DNA from: Candidatus Babelota bacterium
Lineage (GTDB): Bacteria; JAGOBX01
Reading direction: 5' to 3'
DNA: 6,231 nucleotides
NCBI GenBank assembly: GCA_017999075.1
Contig: JAGOBX010000223.1
Coordinates: forward strand, 1-6,231
This document shows, piece after piece, positions 6,137-6,231 of this stretch (the first letter of the stretch is position 1; each line of letters starts with the position of its first letter). The notes beneath the pieces were generated by a model. It ran no database searches, was not told the origin of the DNA, and saw only the letters and a program-made list of their open reading frames with translations. A program made the translations under genes and the position numbers.

Positions 6137-6210
6137 GCACGAATCACACGAATTTTCAAAAAATTTTCAAACGCTAAATTATTCGCTGCACTCTTTAAAT
6201 CTTGAATTAT
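6137..6210. repeat. Dispersed repeat C, copy 3
   Basis: It has CACGAATCACACGAATTTTC, an AAACGCTAAA core and an AT-rich tail ending TTTAAATCTTGAATTAT, matching copies 1 and 2 in the same orientation. The core stem is degraded here. The remaining bases to the window end show no gene. Confidence 0.65.
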
Positions 6211-6231
6211 AACAATTCTAAAACTCTAAAG

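Overview
The window holds one very large gene on the minus strand (756-5990, 1744 codons), with repeat-rich AT-rich DNA on both sides. No other gene, RNA gene, CRISPR array or transposase is visible. The gene is intact. It has a strong Shine-Dalgarno sequence, an export signal and a modular, apparently non-catalytic architecture: an Arg-rich repeated motif region, two discoidin-like (F5/8 type C, CBM32-like) domains, a Q/N/S/T-rich linker, three beta-prism (bulb-type lectin-like) repeats, three more discoidin-like domains, two more lectin-like repeats and a short tail. That makes about ten predicted sugar- or surface-binding modules in one exported polypeptide. The best reading is a secreted adhesin or glycan-binding protein.

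The left flank (1-755) and right flank (about 6060-6231) are packed with degenerate dispersed repeats rich in TTCGTG/CACGAA, GGTGTC/GACACC and ACGAATTTT words. A composite unit recurs with a period of 342 bp (1-170 against 343-525). Three long imperfect hairpins (96-162, 254-322, 452-519) each have 28-nt arms and 11-13-nt loops. Each left arm carries three GTG triplets spaced 10 then 9 nt apart. Elements of the same family lie on both sides of the gene in the same orientation, so the gene sits like a cassette between direct repeats.

Organism: an AT-rich bacterium with Shine-Dalgarno-led translation and Sec export. From memory, similar 'CACGAATTACACGAATT'-type intergenic repeats occur in several environmental and gut lineages such as PVC-group bacteria, spirochaetes and Bacteroidetes-like genomes. 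Nothing here fixes the phylum. The neighbouring genes lie outside the window, so operon context is unknown. The gene looks monocistronic, with a possible promoter directly upstream and no convincing intrinsic terminator downstream.
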